From NCBI RefSeq assembly GCF_001401805.1, contig NZ_LKDW01000002.1:282136-346135 (forward strand): DNA of 64,000 bases, given 5' to 3'. Source of the DNA: Pseudoalteromonas sp. P1-25. GTDB lineage: Bacteria > Pseudomonadota > Gammaproteobacteria > Enterobacterales > Alteromonadaceae. Positions 1 to 8,752 of this stretch are shown here, piece by piece (position 1 is the stretch's first letter; the number at the start of each line of letters is the position of its first letter). The translations under genes and the position numbers were made by a program. The notes beneath the pieces were generated by a model that saw only the letters and a program-made list of their open reading frames with translations, had not been told where the DNA came from and made no database searches.

Positions 1-2345
1 AGCCAAGCGAATTGGCAATGGTTGCAGAAGCTAATGCTGACTATGCCTCTAAAGTGACGCCAGGTTCTGGTAAAGCTGGGGTGGTTTGGCACACGCAAGG
101 GTCGGGCAAGTCTATCTCAATGGTGTGTTATGCGGGTAAGTTAATGGCGCAGCCACAAATGAATAACCCCACCATAGTTGTTGTAACTGACCGAAATGAT
201 TTGGATGGTCAGCTCTATAATACCTTCGGTATGGCCGCAGACACGTTAAAGCAAACTCCAGTGCAAGCTGAAGACAGAGACTCACTGCGTGAGATTTTAA
301 GTGCAAAGCAATCTGGCGGTATTATTTTTACAACTGTTCAGAAGTTTGCCTTATTAAAAGATGAAACAGCGCACCCTGTACTCAGTGAACGTAGCAATAT
401 TGTTGTAGTGAGTGATGAAGCTCATCGCAGTCAATACGGTGATAAGGCTCGCCTTGTTGATATAAAAGATGAAAATGGCTTGGTAATTGGCAATAAATAT
501 GTGTACGGCTATTCAAAATATATGCGTGATGCTATGCCAAATGCCTCTTTTATTGGTTTTACGGGTACGCCAATTTCAGCAGAAGACAAAGACACACGCG
601 CTGTGTTTGGTGACTATGTATCGATTTATGATATTCAGGATGCCGTTGAAGATGGGGCAACTGTGCCTATTTACTACGAGTCACGCCTTGCCAAGCTTGA
701 TATTCGTCAAGATGAAATAGAGCTTCTAAATGAAGAAGTCGATGAAGTCATAGAAGATGAAGAAGATGTAGCTGCTCGTGAAAGCACAAAGTCAAAGTGG
801 GCTGCACTTGAAAAGCTGGTCGGTGCCGAGCCGAGAATAGCAAAAGTCGCTACTGACTTAATACAACATTTTGAAACTCGTACATCTAACTTTCCTGGTA
901 AGGCTATGATTGTGTGTATGAGCCGAGACATTTGTGTTCATATATACAATGCTTTAGTTGCTTTAAAACCAGAGTGGCATGACGATGATCCTGCTAAAGG
1001 CGCCATTAAAGTTGTTATGACAGGATCTGCGTCTGATAAAGCATTATTACAACCTCATATTCATAATAAAGAAACAAAGAAACTTTTCGAGAAACGCTAT
1101 AAGGATGTAACCGATCCGCTTGAAATAGTAATAGTGCGCGATATGTGGTTAACCGGATTTGATGCGCCAAACTGCCACACCATGTACGTTGATAAGCCAA
1201 TGAAAGGGCACAACTTAATGCAGGCTATCGCCCGTGTTAACCGTGTATTCAAAGATAAGCCAGGTGGTTTAGTTGTAGATTATATTGGTATTGCTAACGA
1301 ACTGAAAAGTGCACTTAAAACTTATACAGAATCCAAAGGCCGAGGAAAGCCGACTCATGACAATCATGAAGCATTTTCTATTCTTGTAGAAAAAGTAGAA
1401 GTTATTCGTGCACTATTTGATGGTTTTGATTATTCAAGTTTTGAAGATAACGCATTAAAATTGCTACCTGGTGCGATGAATCATATTTTGAGCTTACCAA
1501 ACCCAGGAAGTGGCAAGCTTGACGGTAAAAAGCGGTTCTTTGATGTGATGGCTGCTTTAACAAAAGCCTATACGCTGTGTAGTACGTTGGATGAAACATC
1601 TGAGTATAAGAAGGAAGTAGCGTTTTATAGTGCGGTTAAGGCGAGTCTTAGTAAGTATACAGGAACAGACAAGCGAAGAACTGACGAAGAAAAACACTCA
1701 GCAATGAAGCAGATTATTGATAATGCGATAGTTGCAGACGGGGTTGTTGATGTTTTTGAGCAAGCTGGTTTAGATAAGCCTAATGTTGGCTTACTTTCTG
1801 ATGAGTTCTTAGACGACGTTCGAAATATGAAAGAACGAAATCTTGCAGTTGAATTGCTTGAAAAACTGCTCAAGGATGAAGTTAAAGCACGCATGAAAAA
1901 TGATGTTGTGTCTGAAAAAGCTTACTCAGATCGCATATTAGAAACACTCAGGAAATACCATAACCGTGCCATTGAAACAGCTCAAGTAATCGAAGAGCTA
2001 ATAAAAATGGCTAAGGATATGGAAGAAGATCTTGCTGAAGCTGAAAAGCTAGGCATGAATGCTGATGAGATTGCGTTTTATCGTGCACTAATCCAAAACG
2101 AAGCCGCAGTAAGGGAATTGGGAGACAATAATCTTAGAGAACTCGCCAAAGAGATAACCACGAAGCTTCGTAAATCGACTACAGTTGATTGGCAAAAACG
2201 AGATAGTGTTCGAGCTAGACTCAGAAACTTGGTAAGAAGGGCGCTTAGACGTTTCAAGTACCCACCAGATCGTTCAGATGAAGCAATCGAGTTATGTTTG
2301 AAGCAAGCTGAAGTTTTAAGCGAAAGTTGGACTACCGCAGCATGA
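1..2345 (+). CDS. hsdR: Type I restriction enzyme R subunit, 5' end outside window
   Basis: This is the ATP-dependent motor and endonuclease subunit of a type I restriction-modification complex, which cuts unmodified invading DNA after translocation. The frame is open from base 3, so the gene starts upstream; the N-terminal PD-(D/E)XK nuclease domain is not in view. Visible SF2 helicase motifs are Walker A (HTQGSGKS, about codon 27 from base 12), the DEAH box in SDEAHRSQ (about 411-434), GFTGTPI and the motif VI-like QAIARVNR. The last third is the long charged helical C-terminal region of HsdR proteins. The hsdM and hsdS partners are not in the window. The family call is firm; whether the whole system is intact cannot be seen. 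Confidence 0.93.
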   Translation, partial: PSELAMVAEANADYASKVTPGSGKAGVVWHTQGSGKSISMVCYAGKLMAQPQMNNPTIVVVTDRNDLDGQLYNTFGMAADTLKQTPVQAEDRDSLREILSAKQSGGIIFTTVQKFALLKDETAHPVLSERSNIVVVSDEAHRSQYGDKARLVDIKDENGLVIGNKYVYGYSKYMRDAMPNASFIGFTGTPISAEDKDTRAVFGDYVSIYDIQDAVEDGATVPIYYESRLAKLDIRQDEIELLNEEVDEVIEDEEDVAARESTKSKWAALEKLVGAEPRIAKVATDLIQHFETRTSNFPGKAMIVCMSRDICVHIYNALVALKPEWHDDDPAKGAIKVVMTGSASDKALLQPHIHNKETKKLFEKRYKDVTDPLEIVIVRDMWLTGFDAPNCHTMYVDKPMKGHNLMQAIARVNRVFKDKPGGLVVDYIGIANELKSALKTYTESKGRGKPTHDNHEAFSILVEKVEVIRALFDGFDYSSFEDNALKLLPGAMNHILSLPNPGSGKLDGKKRFFDVMAALTKAYTLCSTLDETSEYKKEVAFYSAVKASLSKYTGTDKRRTDEEKHSAMKQIIDNAIVADGVVDVFEQAGLDKPNVGLLSDEFLDDVRNMKERNLAVELLEKLLKDEVKARMKNDVVSEKAYSDRILETLRKYHNRAIETAQVIEELIKMAKDMEEDLAEAEKLGMNADEIAFYRALIQNEAAVRELGDNNLRELAKEITTKLRKSTTVDWQKRDSVRARLRNLVRRALRRFKYPPDRSDEAIELCLKQAEVLSESWTTAA

Positions 2346-2791
2346 TTCAACATAATTATGTTAAGCAACTTTTACTTAAGTAGGTAGAATCCTGCTTAAT
2401 ATTAAAGGGTTTTTATCTTACCCATATAAAAACTATTTAATTTACAGCTAGTTGCAAACCCTGATTTAGAAAAGTTATAAATCGGTAGAACGATGCAGAT
2501 AACATAAGCTTGATAATTTGTAGAGAGAACCCCAAGTGAGAGTATTGAGCACTTAGAAGGTTTCATAATAGTGTTTATTTTCACTATTAGTGACAAATTT
2601 CTTACACAATAGTGGAAAAAAGCACTATTAAAGATTACCTAAACTTAGCATTTTCTGCTTCTAGCAGATCGGCATACTTTTCAAAATACTGAAGTATATA
2701 ACGATAAAAATTAAAGTTGACTGAGGTAAATATAGAAGGGTAAATTTACAAGTAACTATGGGTCTAAATTCTGAAAAATAGCTTTCTACAT
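2346..2791. other. Gene-free AT-rich spacer after hsdR
   Basis: No convincing gene is seen here. The sequence is clearly more AT-rich than the neighbouring genes. It contains a 13-base palindrome, TCACTATTAGTGA, at 2581-2593, and a second CACTATT at about 2622. A 64-codon minus-strand ORF at 2402-2596 has no recognisable features and is not called. The spacer may mark the edge of an acquired restriction island, but no integrase or attachment site is visible. Confidence 0.4.
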
Positions 2792-3292
2792 TCAATGTCT
2801 AAGTAATGATCCAGCATTATCGCAGGCTTGCCAATCTTCTTGCCATTTTATGAGTGTTTTATAGTCCCCATTTGCAATAGCGGGGATAGTAAACAATGGC
2901 ACAGGTAAAAAGTCATCACCACAATACAGTGGGCTACAGGTATGCACATAGGTTGTGTATAAAATATAGCTTGAAGGCGATTTACAGGTATCGGCACCGT
3001 TTGAGTGAATGTCTTGGCCAATCACTTTTATTTTAGGGGCAAGCAAACCAGCACTGTGTAGCTTCTCAATACTGTGTTTTACAAAAGGGCTATTATTTAA
3101 TGGGTGCATGGCGTCTTCGGTTGGGCACATTACCCGGGTAATAAAATAGCCATCTTTTAATACAGTTGGGAATTCTTCCCCCATAATTTGGCCATTAAAA
3201 CGCAGTGCATTAACTAACCGGTTAATGGCTTGCTCGGCGTGTTCTAGGGTAGTGTCTTGGTAGCAGTCAAACGTTAAATCAACAACGAACAT
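2792..3292 (-). CDS. DUF2310-like protein (annotated elsewhere as Zn-ribbon-containing)
   Basis: A conserved cytosolic protein of 166 residues. The opening (FVVDLTFDCYQDTT), the central GQDIHSNGAD, the segment TYVHTCSPLYCGDDFLPVPL with its two cysteines, and the tail LIKWQEDWQACD resemble the DUF2310 family, which has been described as possibly nucleic-acid binding; its function is unknown. From memory, family members are about 250 residues long, so this copy may lack a C-terminal part: it stops soon after WQACD. It lies 13 bases downstream of the minus-strand gene at 3306-3569 and is probably co-transcribed with it. The family assignment is by recall of motifs. Confidence 0.6.
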   Translation of the reverse strand: MFVVDLTFDCYQDTTLEHAEQAINRLVNALRFNGQIMGEEFPTVLKDGYFITRVMCPTEDAMHPLNNSPFVKHSIEKLHSAGLLAPKIKVIGQDIHSNGADTCKSPSSYILYTTYVHTCSPLYCGDDFLPVPLFTIPAIANGDYKTLIKWQEDWQACDNAGSLLRH

Positions 3293-3305
3293 TTATAGTC
3301 TCAAA

Positions 3306-3569
3306 TTATTTTTGCTCTAACAGGGCTAGCAACCTATCGAGTTTTTTCTCAATGCGATCGAGTTGAGATGTTTTAGGCTCAACGATGCTCTGCTCAGGGT
3401 TTTTCATTAAATTATGAATTGAATCAGGATTATTTTTATATTGGCTTACTGCAGCAATAATAACCGGCATAGGCACAGGTTGTGCTAAACGGCTTTTAGT
3501 TAGGGCAACAGTAGGGGTTTTGCCTTCATCAAGAAGGACTTTAATTGCATCAAATACAACTGCATTCAT
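3306..3569 (-). CDS. Conserved hypothetical protein, 87 aa
   Basis: I do not recognise the family. The N-terminal half (VVFDAIKVLLDEGKTPTVAL) looks like a small helical, possibly helix-turn-helix-like segment, similar in general style to KfrA-type DNA-binding domains. The C-terminal stretch LDRIEKKLDRLLALLEQK is a short amphipathic helix with a leucine heptad pattern, suggesting oligomerisation by coiled coil. It sits directly upstream of the DUF2310-like gene on the same strand (13-base gap), which suggests an operon. A role in nucleic-acid binding is only inference. Confidence 0.6.
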   Translation of the reverse strand: MNAVVFDAIKVLLDEGKTPTVALTKSRLAQPVPMPVIIAAVSQYKNNPDSIHNLMKNPEQSIVEPKTSQLDRIEKKLDRLLALLEQK

Positions 3570-3678
3570 TAGATTTGTAACTCTTTAATATATATGCGCA
3601 GCAAGTGTTTGTTGCGCGGGTGCTATAGTAGCAACAATACCAAGGCGCATAAAGCCTTGGTATAAGTAGAGGGGGGGA

Positions 3679-3918
3679 TTACTTACCTTCTTGGCGAAGC
3701 CTTACATCAAGTTCATCAATTACTTCGCTCCACGCGCCATCTTCTGCTAGCGATTCTGCTAAAAAATGCTGCTGTGCTTCATCCCAAAAAGGAGCGTGTT
3801 GTAAAAGCGTTGTGTCTTCTAGTGAGTGAGAAGCAATAAAATCGTCAATCTGTTGCTCTGAGCTAGGTAAACCCAATTGTGCAAACAACGTTTTCATATC
3901 ATGTTTTGTCGTATCCAT
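3679..3918 (-). CDS. DUF2789 family protein
   Basis: A small acidic cytosolic protein of 79 residues that matches the DUF2789 family in length and pattern: an opening like MDTTKHDMKTLFAQLGLP, a central block around APFWDEAQQHFLAESL, and the ending VIDELDVRLR. The family is found across marine gammaproteobacteria and has no known biochemical role. An upstream purine-rich stretch (GGAGTAAT, read on the minus strand) serves as ribosome-binding site. It is a single gene, separated by about 110 bases from the downstream minus-strand pair. Confidence 0.8.
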   Translation of the reverse strand: MDTTKHDMKTLFAQLGLPSSEQQIDDFIASHSLEDTTLLQHAPFWDEAQQHFLAESLAEDGAWSEVIDELDVRLRQEGK

Positions 3919-4128
3919 ATTATTACTCCATCTGATTAAATTAAACCAAGCTTAGAGCCAGACTATAGGCTTTGCTAGTTAAACTCTCGCTGAATTGACG
4001 GTATTTTTGCTTTAGGTATATAGTTAACGTGTAGTATAGATAAACATTTTCGCCATACAATTACCAACCATCTTACATGTGGTAAACAACTGGCAACGTT
4101 GAGGGTAGAAAAGCAAAAAGGATACACA

Positions 4129-4773
4129 ATGACAGTCACCTCTAATGAGCACACATTAAGCGTACAATACCTCGCCCCTGAAGATATAAGCACGGCAGGG
4201 AGTTTAATCTATCAGGCCTATCATGATGATCCGCTACTGCAAAATTTATTAGGTTATGATCAACATAATATGGCTGCCTACGAGAAAAAATTACGCTCAG
4301 TGATACGCGAAGAACTCAGTGCTTTTTGGCAAGAAAAGCTGCCATTAATAGGCTTGTACCGCGATGATAAATTAAAGGCGGTCGCGTGTGTATTTGAGTC
4401 AAGCAGCCAATTACAACCAGAGCGTTATTGGCATTGGCGCTTAAAGTTAATGCTCAGTGCAGGGTATTTGCAAACCAACCAACTAATAGAAAAAGAGCAA
4501 ACAATACGCACTGCGCTTAATGAGATTGGCGATTACTACTATTTAGCGTTTATTGCGGTAGACCCGCACGTGCAAGGCCACGGCCTTGGGCGTTTCCTGT
4601 TACGAGGCTTGGATGATTTAGCAACTAAAAACACAGGAGCCAAAGGGCTTGCCGTTTTTGTTACACGCCAAGAGCATAATACGTTTTTTAAATCAGAAGG
4701 ATTTAGCACCTATAAAGCACTTGCCTTTAATAAAGTATCTGGAGAGCTTCTTTTTAAACCATATGCAAAGTAA
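4129..4773 (+). CDS. GNAT family N-acetyltransferase
   Basis: A predicted acetyl-CoA-dependent acyltransferase of 214 residues; the substrate is unknown. The acetyl-CoA binding motif is VQGHGLGRFLLRGL, preceded by the beta strand FIAVDP, followed by the C-terminal GNAT strands (GLAVFVTRQEHNTFFKSEGF). I chose ATG 4129 because AAAAGGA lies 7-12 bases upstream; the longer frame starting at TTG 4099 has no ribosome-binding site. Nothing in the neighbourhood indicates the substrate: the gene is followed directly by the upstream region of the CsrB-like RNA. Confidence 0.85.
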   Translation: MTVTSNEHTLSVQYLAPEDISTAGSLIYQAYHDDPLLQNLLGYDQHNMAAYEKKLRSVIREELSAFWQEKLPLIGLYRDDKLKAVACVFESSSQLQPERYWHWRLKLMLSAGYLQTNQLIEKEQTIRTALNEIGDYYYLAFIAVDPHVQGHGLGRFLLRGLDDLATKNTGAKGLAVFVTRQEHNTFFKSEGFSTYKALAFNKVSGELLFKPYAK

Positions 4774-4809
4774 GTCTGTAAGCGATAAGCGCCATTACGG
4801 ACATATGCC

Positions 4810-4827
4810 CGTGAGATATATCTTACA
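4810..4827 (+). promoter_or_regulatory. Candidate GacA/UvrY binding box
   Basis: The sequence CGTGAGATATATCTTACA matches the known GacA/UvrY upstream activating sequence TGTAAG-N6-CTTACA: the right half is perfect and the left half matches 4 of 6. It lies about 160-175 bases before the likely start of the CsrB-like RNA, the distance seen for such boxes in front of rsm/csr RNA genes in other gammaproteobacteria. The AT-rich stretch between box and promoter (about 4905-4945) could bind IHF. Direct binding is not shown. Confidence 0.6.
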
Positions 4828-4984
4828 TTGACGTGCGCATTATCAGTTACGGTCGTTCACAAATGCAGCTTTAATAGGGTAAGGTTCTGTTTTGTATGGG
4901 GTTTCATATTTTTTCATATATATTACGAAAAATTAATTTTGTTTACCTAGTAGGATGAAACCCAAACTCGCGTAGTATTTAACG

Positions 4985-5457
4985 TGTCAAGACGACATAG
5001 CTTAATGACTAAGCTACTGCCAAGGATACGGAATAGGCAACATAGCAGATGCCAGCAGGAAGCATAAAGGACAAATTAAAAAGGACGCAAGGACGAACGA
5101 GGAAGTGCATGAAGCGCTTAGTAGTTGGAACTACTTAAGGATATTTACGGATGAGGCTACAGGAAGTAGCAGGAGCGTTAGTTTACGCAGGATGGCCAAG
5201 GCGGCAAGTGGAAAATGCAGGATGCATTTAAAGTGGCAGGAGCTACTTAAAAGGATGACCAAGGATGATGCTACAGTAAGTAGCCAAGCGTTAGTTTACG
5301 CGGGTTAGTCAGGATGGTTATGGATTTTGCAGGATGCAATGTTGAGGGTAAATAGGGTTGTTTACTCGTTCAGGGGATGATAATACGGATTTTGGGTCAA
5401 GGATAACAAGCAGGATGCTGTAAGAGTGAGGCGTAACTTTTGTTACGCCTTAGTTTT
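4985..5457 (+). ncRNA. csrB: CsrB-family CsrA-sequestering small RNA
   Basis: This gene-free stretch contains 25 GGA triplets in about 470 bases, most as AGGA, the CsrA/RsmA recognition core. Several sit in the loops of small perfect hairpins: GCTAC-AGGAA-GTAGC (5156-5170), ATGC-AGGAT-GCAT (5215-5227), TTGC-AGGAT-GCAA (5327-5339), AGC-AGGAT-GCT (5409-5419) and a TGGA loop at 5121-5134. A hairpin GCGTTAGTTTACGC occurs twice (5175-5188, 5288-5301). It ends in a clear intrinsic terminator. The start is estimated from a -10 element TAGTAT at 4973-4978; the -35 is poor, as expected for an activated promoter. Family knowledge: such RNAs titrate CsrA and so relieve its control of carbon storage, motility and biofilm genes. 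The 67-codon ORF inside it is a by-product. Confidence 0.85.
5429..5457 (+). terminator. Intrinsic terminator of the CsrB-like RNA
   Basis: Perfect 9-base stem AGGCGTAAC / GTTACGCCT with a TTTT loop, followed by TAGTTTT. Confidence 0.85.
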
Positions 5458-5513
5458 ATGTATTAACTTATTTTAGTGGTTTCACTTTAACCCCACTGGT
5501 TTAACGATTAGCG

Positions 5514-5813
5514 TTAAATTTTGTGTGGGGGCACAACAACACTTTTTAGCATTTCATTTTCCATAATTAAAATACCTTGATAGGCATTTTCGCCATCACT
5601 TGAAAACTCAAACATAAATTCGCTTTTGATCCCCGGTTTGCCATTTTTTAAAACGCCAAAGCGGCGCTTTGTGCACGCTACGCTCATTAACTGAACCTGT
5701 AATTGTTCAGCTTGGCGCGCAGCATGACTGTTAGCAGCTTCTGCTACTTTTCGGTTTAGCCAAAATAAGTATATTACAGCGCCAATAGCGATAAACGTCC
5801 ACAAAGTAGCCAT
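5514..5813 (-). CDS. DUF3301 membrane-anchored protein
   Basis: A small protein of 99 residues with one N-terminal transmembrane helix (about residues 3-18, LWTFIAIGAVIYLFWL) followed by a cytosolic charged region and a short beta-rich tail. Pattern and length fit DUF3301. Its start codon shares one base with the stop codon of the DUF3549 gene, so the two are translationally coupled, an arrangement I recall from Vibrio and Shewanella as well. The function is unknown; the tight pairing suggests it works together with the DUF3549 protein. Confidence 0.75.
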   Translation of the reverse strand: MATLWTFIAIGAVIYLFWLNRKVAEAANSHAARQAEQLQVQLMSVACTKRRFGVLKNGKPGIKSEFMFEFSSDGENAYQGILIMENEMLKSVVVPPHKI

Positions 5814-6841
5814 TAAGAGAACAACCTTCCAATTGCGCGAGCGAGCGTTTCGCTGCGATTTTCTTTACGTAATAAGCCTAATAAGTGTGGGCGTATAGTG
5901 GGTATTGCAACTAAATCAGCAAATATACTGGGAAATAGCTCGGCAATTTGCTGGTGGTGCGCACAATTATCCATAAAAATATGTAAGCGCTCAGGCTCTT
6001 CTAGTTGAGCAAAACAACGCCCTGCAATTGTTAAAAGTACATCTGAATCAGTACTAAGAGATGAGCTTAATGCAGCATCTACTAGTTGTATACACAGCCC
6101 TTGCGCTTGGCCTTTTGAAAGTGAGCGCAGTGCGGCAGTCAGTGCAATAGTATCGTTATTTTCAATGGCTGTGTGGCCATAGGCCACTAAAAGCTCACTG
6201 AGTGATGGCGGTATTTCTACATGTTCAAGCATAGCGCTCAGAGGCTGTAATACTTCAAGTGGTAAATGCGGCCAAGCATTTTGCAAGTTTGCTAAGTTGT
6301 TGTCGTGATTTAGGCGCAGTGCAAAATCCGCAATACCTTGTAGCGCAACGCTTTGCCAATCATCAAAACCTAAATCACCACTAAAGTACAGCTGCGTATG
6401 CTCGTAATATTTAGAGGCTGGCTGCTTTAACAATACTTTAAGTTGGGCGTTAAAAGCCGCTAATTTATTTGCATTAGGGGTAAAAACATAAGGGTTATTA
6501 TCTAGCTTACCATCGGCTTGCTCGCCGGTAATTTCGCTGCCTAGGGCCTCAATAACCATATTAGCGAAATGATCGCGGCTCGCGCTCACTAATTTACTTT
6601 GCTCATCAAGTGGAAATTTTAAAAACCACACATAAGGTTCTTTACTTGCTTTGCTATCCCAAAATTGAATAGCCAGCCATGCATGCCCTGCAAGCGGATA
6701 AGGATAAGGAACTTGCGCTTGCTCGATAGCTAAAAACTGTTTTTTATCAAGCTTAGTAATATGCCTGCCAATATCAAAAGCACGCCATTGTGTACCGGCG
6801 CCATCTAAAAGTTGGCCAAGTGTCGCTATGTGTTCGCTCAT
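5813..6841 (-). CDS. DUF3549 family protein
   Basis: A soluble protein of 342 residues, with no signal peptide or membrane span. It fits the DUF3549 family by length, by its start (TLGQLLDGAGTQWRAFDIGR) and by the WLKFPLDEQ-type motif (here WFLKFPLDEQSKL). The C-terminal two thirds are alpha-helical and repeat-like, suggesting an ARM/HEAT-type scaffold. It is the first gene of a two-gene operon with the DUF3301 gene and is divergent from yqcC. No biochemical role is established. Confidence 0.75.
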   Translation of the reverse strand: MSEHIATLGQLLDGAGTQWRAFDIGRHITKLDKKQFLAIEQAQVPYPYPLAGHAWLAIQFWDSKASKEPYVWFLKFPLDEQSKLVSASRDHFANMVIEALGSEITGEQADGKLDNNPYVFTPNANKLAAFNAQLKVLLKQPASKYYEHTQLYFSGDLGFDDWQSVALQGIADFALRLNHDNNLANLQNAWPHLPLEVLQPLSAMLEHVEIPPSLSELLVAYGHTAIENNDTIALTAALRSLSKGQAQGLCIQLVDAALSSSLSTDSDVLLTIAGRCFAQLEEPERLHIFMDNCAHHQQIAELFPSIFADLVAIPTIRPHLLGLLRKENRSETLARAIGRLFS

Positions 6842-6946
6842 CGTTATCTCAATTGTTTTTACTGCAAAATTACCTCAATTATACGCCATAGCAGGCATTG
6901 AGGGAACAGGGTATAATTGCCCCATAACGTAAAAAGAAGAGTGGTT

Positions 6947-7267
6947 ATGTATCAACAAACGCAGGCTTATTTAAACCAATTAAGCACACTTTTAAAAAAA
7001 CATAAGCTGTGGCAAATTACGCCAATAGAGGCAAATAGATTACAATCTCAAGTGCCGTTTTGTCACGATACTATGGCATTTGAGCAGTGGTTACAGTTTG
7101 TATTTATTGAAAAAATGCAGCAATTAATAACGCTTAACCAACCATTACCACAAAATTTTGCTATTGCGCCCATGGCTGAAATGGCGTTAGTGGGTAAAAC
7201 CGGCAGCGGCGAAATTATAGCGTTACTTAGTGAGCTTGATGCTTTTTTAGGTAACCCCCATGACTGA
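6947..7267 (+). CDS. yqcC: YqcC family protein
   Basis: A small soluble helical protein of 106 residues. The segment PFCHDTMAFEQWLQFVFIEKMQQLI is the recognisable core of the YqcC family. I chose ATG 6947, preceded by AAGAAGAG; the longer TTG start at 6917 lacks a ribosome-binding site. Its last 8 bases overlap the start of truC, so they are translationally coupled. The same yqcC-truC-flavodoxin order occurs in enterics. Its role is unknown, possibly linked to the tRNA modification made by the next gene. Confidence 0.85.
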   Translation: MYQQTQAYLNQLSTLLKKHKLWQITPIEANRLQSQVPFCHDTMAFEQWLQFVFIEKMQQLITLNQPLPQNFAIAPMAEMALVGKTGSGEIIALLSELDAFLGNPHD

Positions 7268-8024
7268 AAAGAGAGAACCTATAGCGTACGGCGAGCTTAA
7301 TATTCTTTACCAAGACGACTACTTTGTTGCCATAGATAAGCCCGCAGGCTTATTGGTTCATCGCTCTTTTTTAGATAAACACGAAACGCAGTTTGCAATG
7401 CAGATGCTGCGCGACCAACTAGGGCAACATGTATTTCCGGTGCACAGGCTAGATAGACCAACATCAGGTGTGCTGTTATTTGCGCTAAGCTCAGAAGCCG
7501 CCCGAGACATGAACACGCTTTTTATTGACGGCACGATTACAAAACGTTATTTAGCGCTTGTACGTGGTTTTGCACCTGAATCGGTATTTTTAGATAAACC
7601 ATTAAAAGAAGAGCTTGATAAAATAGCTGACAAATTTGTTACGCAAAATAAAGCGCCACAAGCGGCGCAAACGCAATTTAATTGTCTGCATCAAGCCACG
7701 CTACCCATCCCTATCGGTAAATACCCCACGGTACGTTACTCGCTCGTAGAGTGTTTTCCAAAAACTGGGCGAAAGCATCAGATTAGGCGCCACCTTAATC
7801 ATTTATCAATACCTATTATTGGTGATGTAAATCATGGTGATAATCAGCACAATCAATTTTTTAGGGAGCATTTTGCACTTAGGCGGTTAATGTTATTTGC
7901 AACGCAGCTTAGCTTTGTGCACCCTTATACGCATAAACCCATCGTAATTAAAGCGCCACTAGGTGAAGACATGCTTAGTATATGTAAGCAACTAGGTTGG
8001 CCACAGCAAGAAAAGGATTATTAA
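7260..8024 (+). CDS. truC: tRNA pseudouridine(65) synthase TruC
   Basis: Converts uridine 65 of certain tRNAs (known targets tRNA-Ile and tRNA-Asp) to pseudouridine. It is a RluA-type enzyme of 254 residues; the catalytic aspartate lies in HRLDRPTSGVLLF, and the motif TGRKHQIRRHLNHL is the family signature near the C-terminal part of the active site. It begins inside the end of yqcC and its stop shares a base with the start of the flavodoxin gene, forming a tight three-gene operon. The nearby array of seven tRNA-Asp genes contains a potential substrate. Confidence 0.93.
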   Translation: MTEKREPIAYGELNILYQDDYFVAIDKPAGLLVHRSFLDKHETQFAMQMLRDQLGQHVFPVHRLDRPTSGVLLFALSSEAARDMNTLFIDGTITKRYLALVRGFAPESVFLDKPLKEELDKIADKFVTQNKAPQAAQTQFNCLHQATLPIPIGKYPTVRYSLVECFPKTGRKHQIRRHLNHLSIPIIGDVNHGDNQHNQFFREHFALRRLMLFATQLSFVHPYTHKPIVIKAPLGEDMLSICKQLGWPQQEKDY

Positions 8025-8473
8025 TGGCACATATTAGTATTTTTGTAGGCAGCGTTAACGGCGGCGCAGAACGTTTAAGCTACGACGTTGCAAATACAAT
8101 AGAAAAAGCGGGGCACACTGCGAGCGTTATTAGTGAGGCCTCACTTGATGATATAAAAAACGCCTCACATATATTAATTGTTACCTCAACCACAGGGCAG
8201 GGCGATGTACCTAGCAATTTAGCGGGGCTCTACTTTGCTATGAACAGCACATTTCCGATGCTAACCGATAAGCCATTTGGTGTTATTGCTATGGGCGATA
8301 GATGCTACGGCGATACGTTTTGCGGTGCAGGGCGCAGCTTTGATGAGCTACTACGTGACTTGCAAGCTAAGCCGATAGGAAACCGTTTAGAAATAGATGC
8401 CTGTGAAGACTTTGAGCCATGGCCTGTAGCAGAGCCGTGGTTAAAAGCATGGCTTGAAAAGTTACCAGCTTAG
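8024..8473 (+). CDS. Flavodoxin of the MioC/YqcA type
   Basis: A short-chain flavodoxin of 149 residues that binds FMN and carries electrons. The phosphate-binding loop is GSVNGGAERLS (about residues 7-17), the 50s loop TSTTGQGDVPSN is visible, and GDRCYGDTFCGAGR contributes to the flavin site. I chose ATG 8024, with AAAAGGA upstream and a one-base overlap with the truC stop. By position it corresponds to enteric yqcA; the sequence is also close to MioC, so no symbol is given. The redox partner is not evident. Confidence 0.85.
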   Translation: MAHISIFVGSVNGGAERLSYDVANTIEKAGHTASVISEASLDDIKNASHILIVTSTTGQGDVPSNLAGLYFAMNSTFPMLTDKPFGVIAMGDRCYGDTFCGAGRSFDELLRDLQAKPIGNRLEIDACEDFEPWPVAEPWLKAWLEKLPA

Positions 8474-8483
8474 TAAACTGCTT

Positions 8484-8697
8484 TATACCAATGCGCATAA
8501 TTAAGTGATCTATTTTGAGGATGGATAAACGTGTTGATAGCAAGGCAAAAAATTCGCGATTTAGTTGTTCTCGGCAATTGCTCCTGCATTGCTCTACCTT
8601 CTGCATCCATGCAGTCGTAAATGAGATTTTTTAAACGCAGATAGTGACACGTTTAGTCCCTGAAAATGATTAAGTATTATTGCGGATTGGTATTATA
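8484..8697. repeat. MITE-like imperfect inverted-repeat element
   Basis: The ends TATACCAATGCGCATAATTAA and, inverted, TAATACCAATCCGCAATAAT are imperfect terminal inverted repeats. The similarity continues inward (both arms share TAAACGTG, and further in AAAAAAT..ATTTA), so nearly the whole 210-base element can fold as one long imperfect hairpin. There is no coding capacity. It looks like a dispersed intergenic repeat of Alteromonadales genomes; I recall similar sequences but cannot search for other copies, and no second full copy is in this window. Confidence 0.6.
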
Positions 8698-8707
8698 TGC
8701 ACAAAAC

Positions 8708-8735
8708 AAAAAAGGAGCGCATGCGCTCCTTTTTT
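8708..8735. terminator. Perfectly palindromic bidirectional terminator
   Basis: A 28-base perfect palindrome with GGAGCGC / GCGCTCC arms bordered by six A and six T; it probably terminates mltD on the minus strand and can act in both directions. Confidence 0.85.
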
Positions 8736-8752
8736 AAATATTAAACCGTTGG

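Noticed and set aside
2402..2596. 64-codon minus-strand ORF after hsdR
   Set aside because: No ribosome-binding site, no recognisable domain, AT-rich composition typical of non-coding sequence.
5105..5308. 67-codon ORF on the plus strand
   Set aside because: It lies wholly inside the CsrB-like RNA and its peptide has no protein-like pattern; the GGA-rich hairpins explain the sequence.
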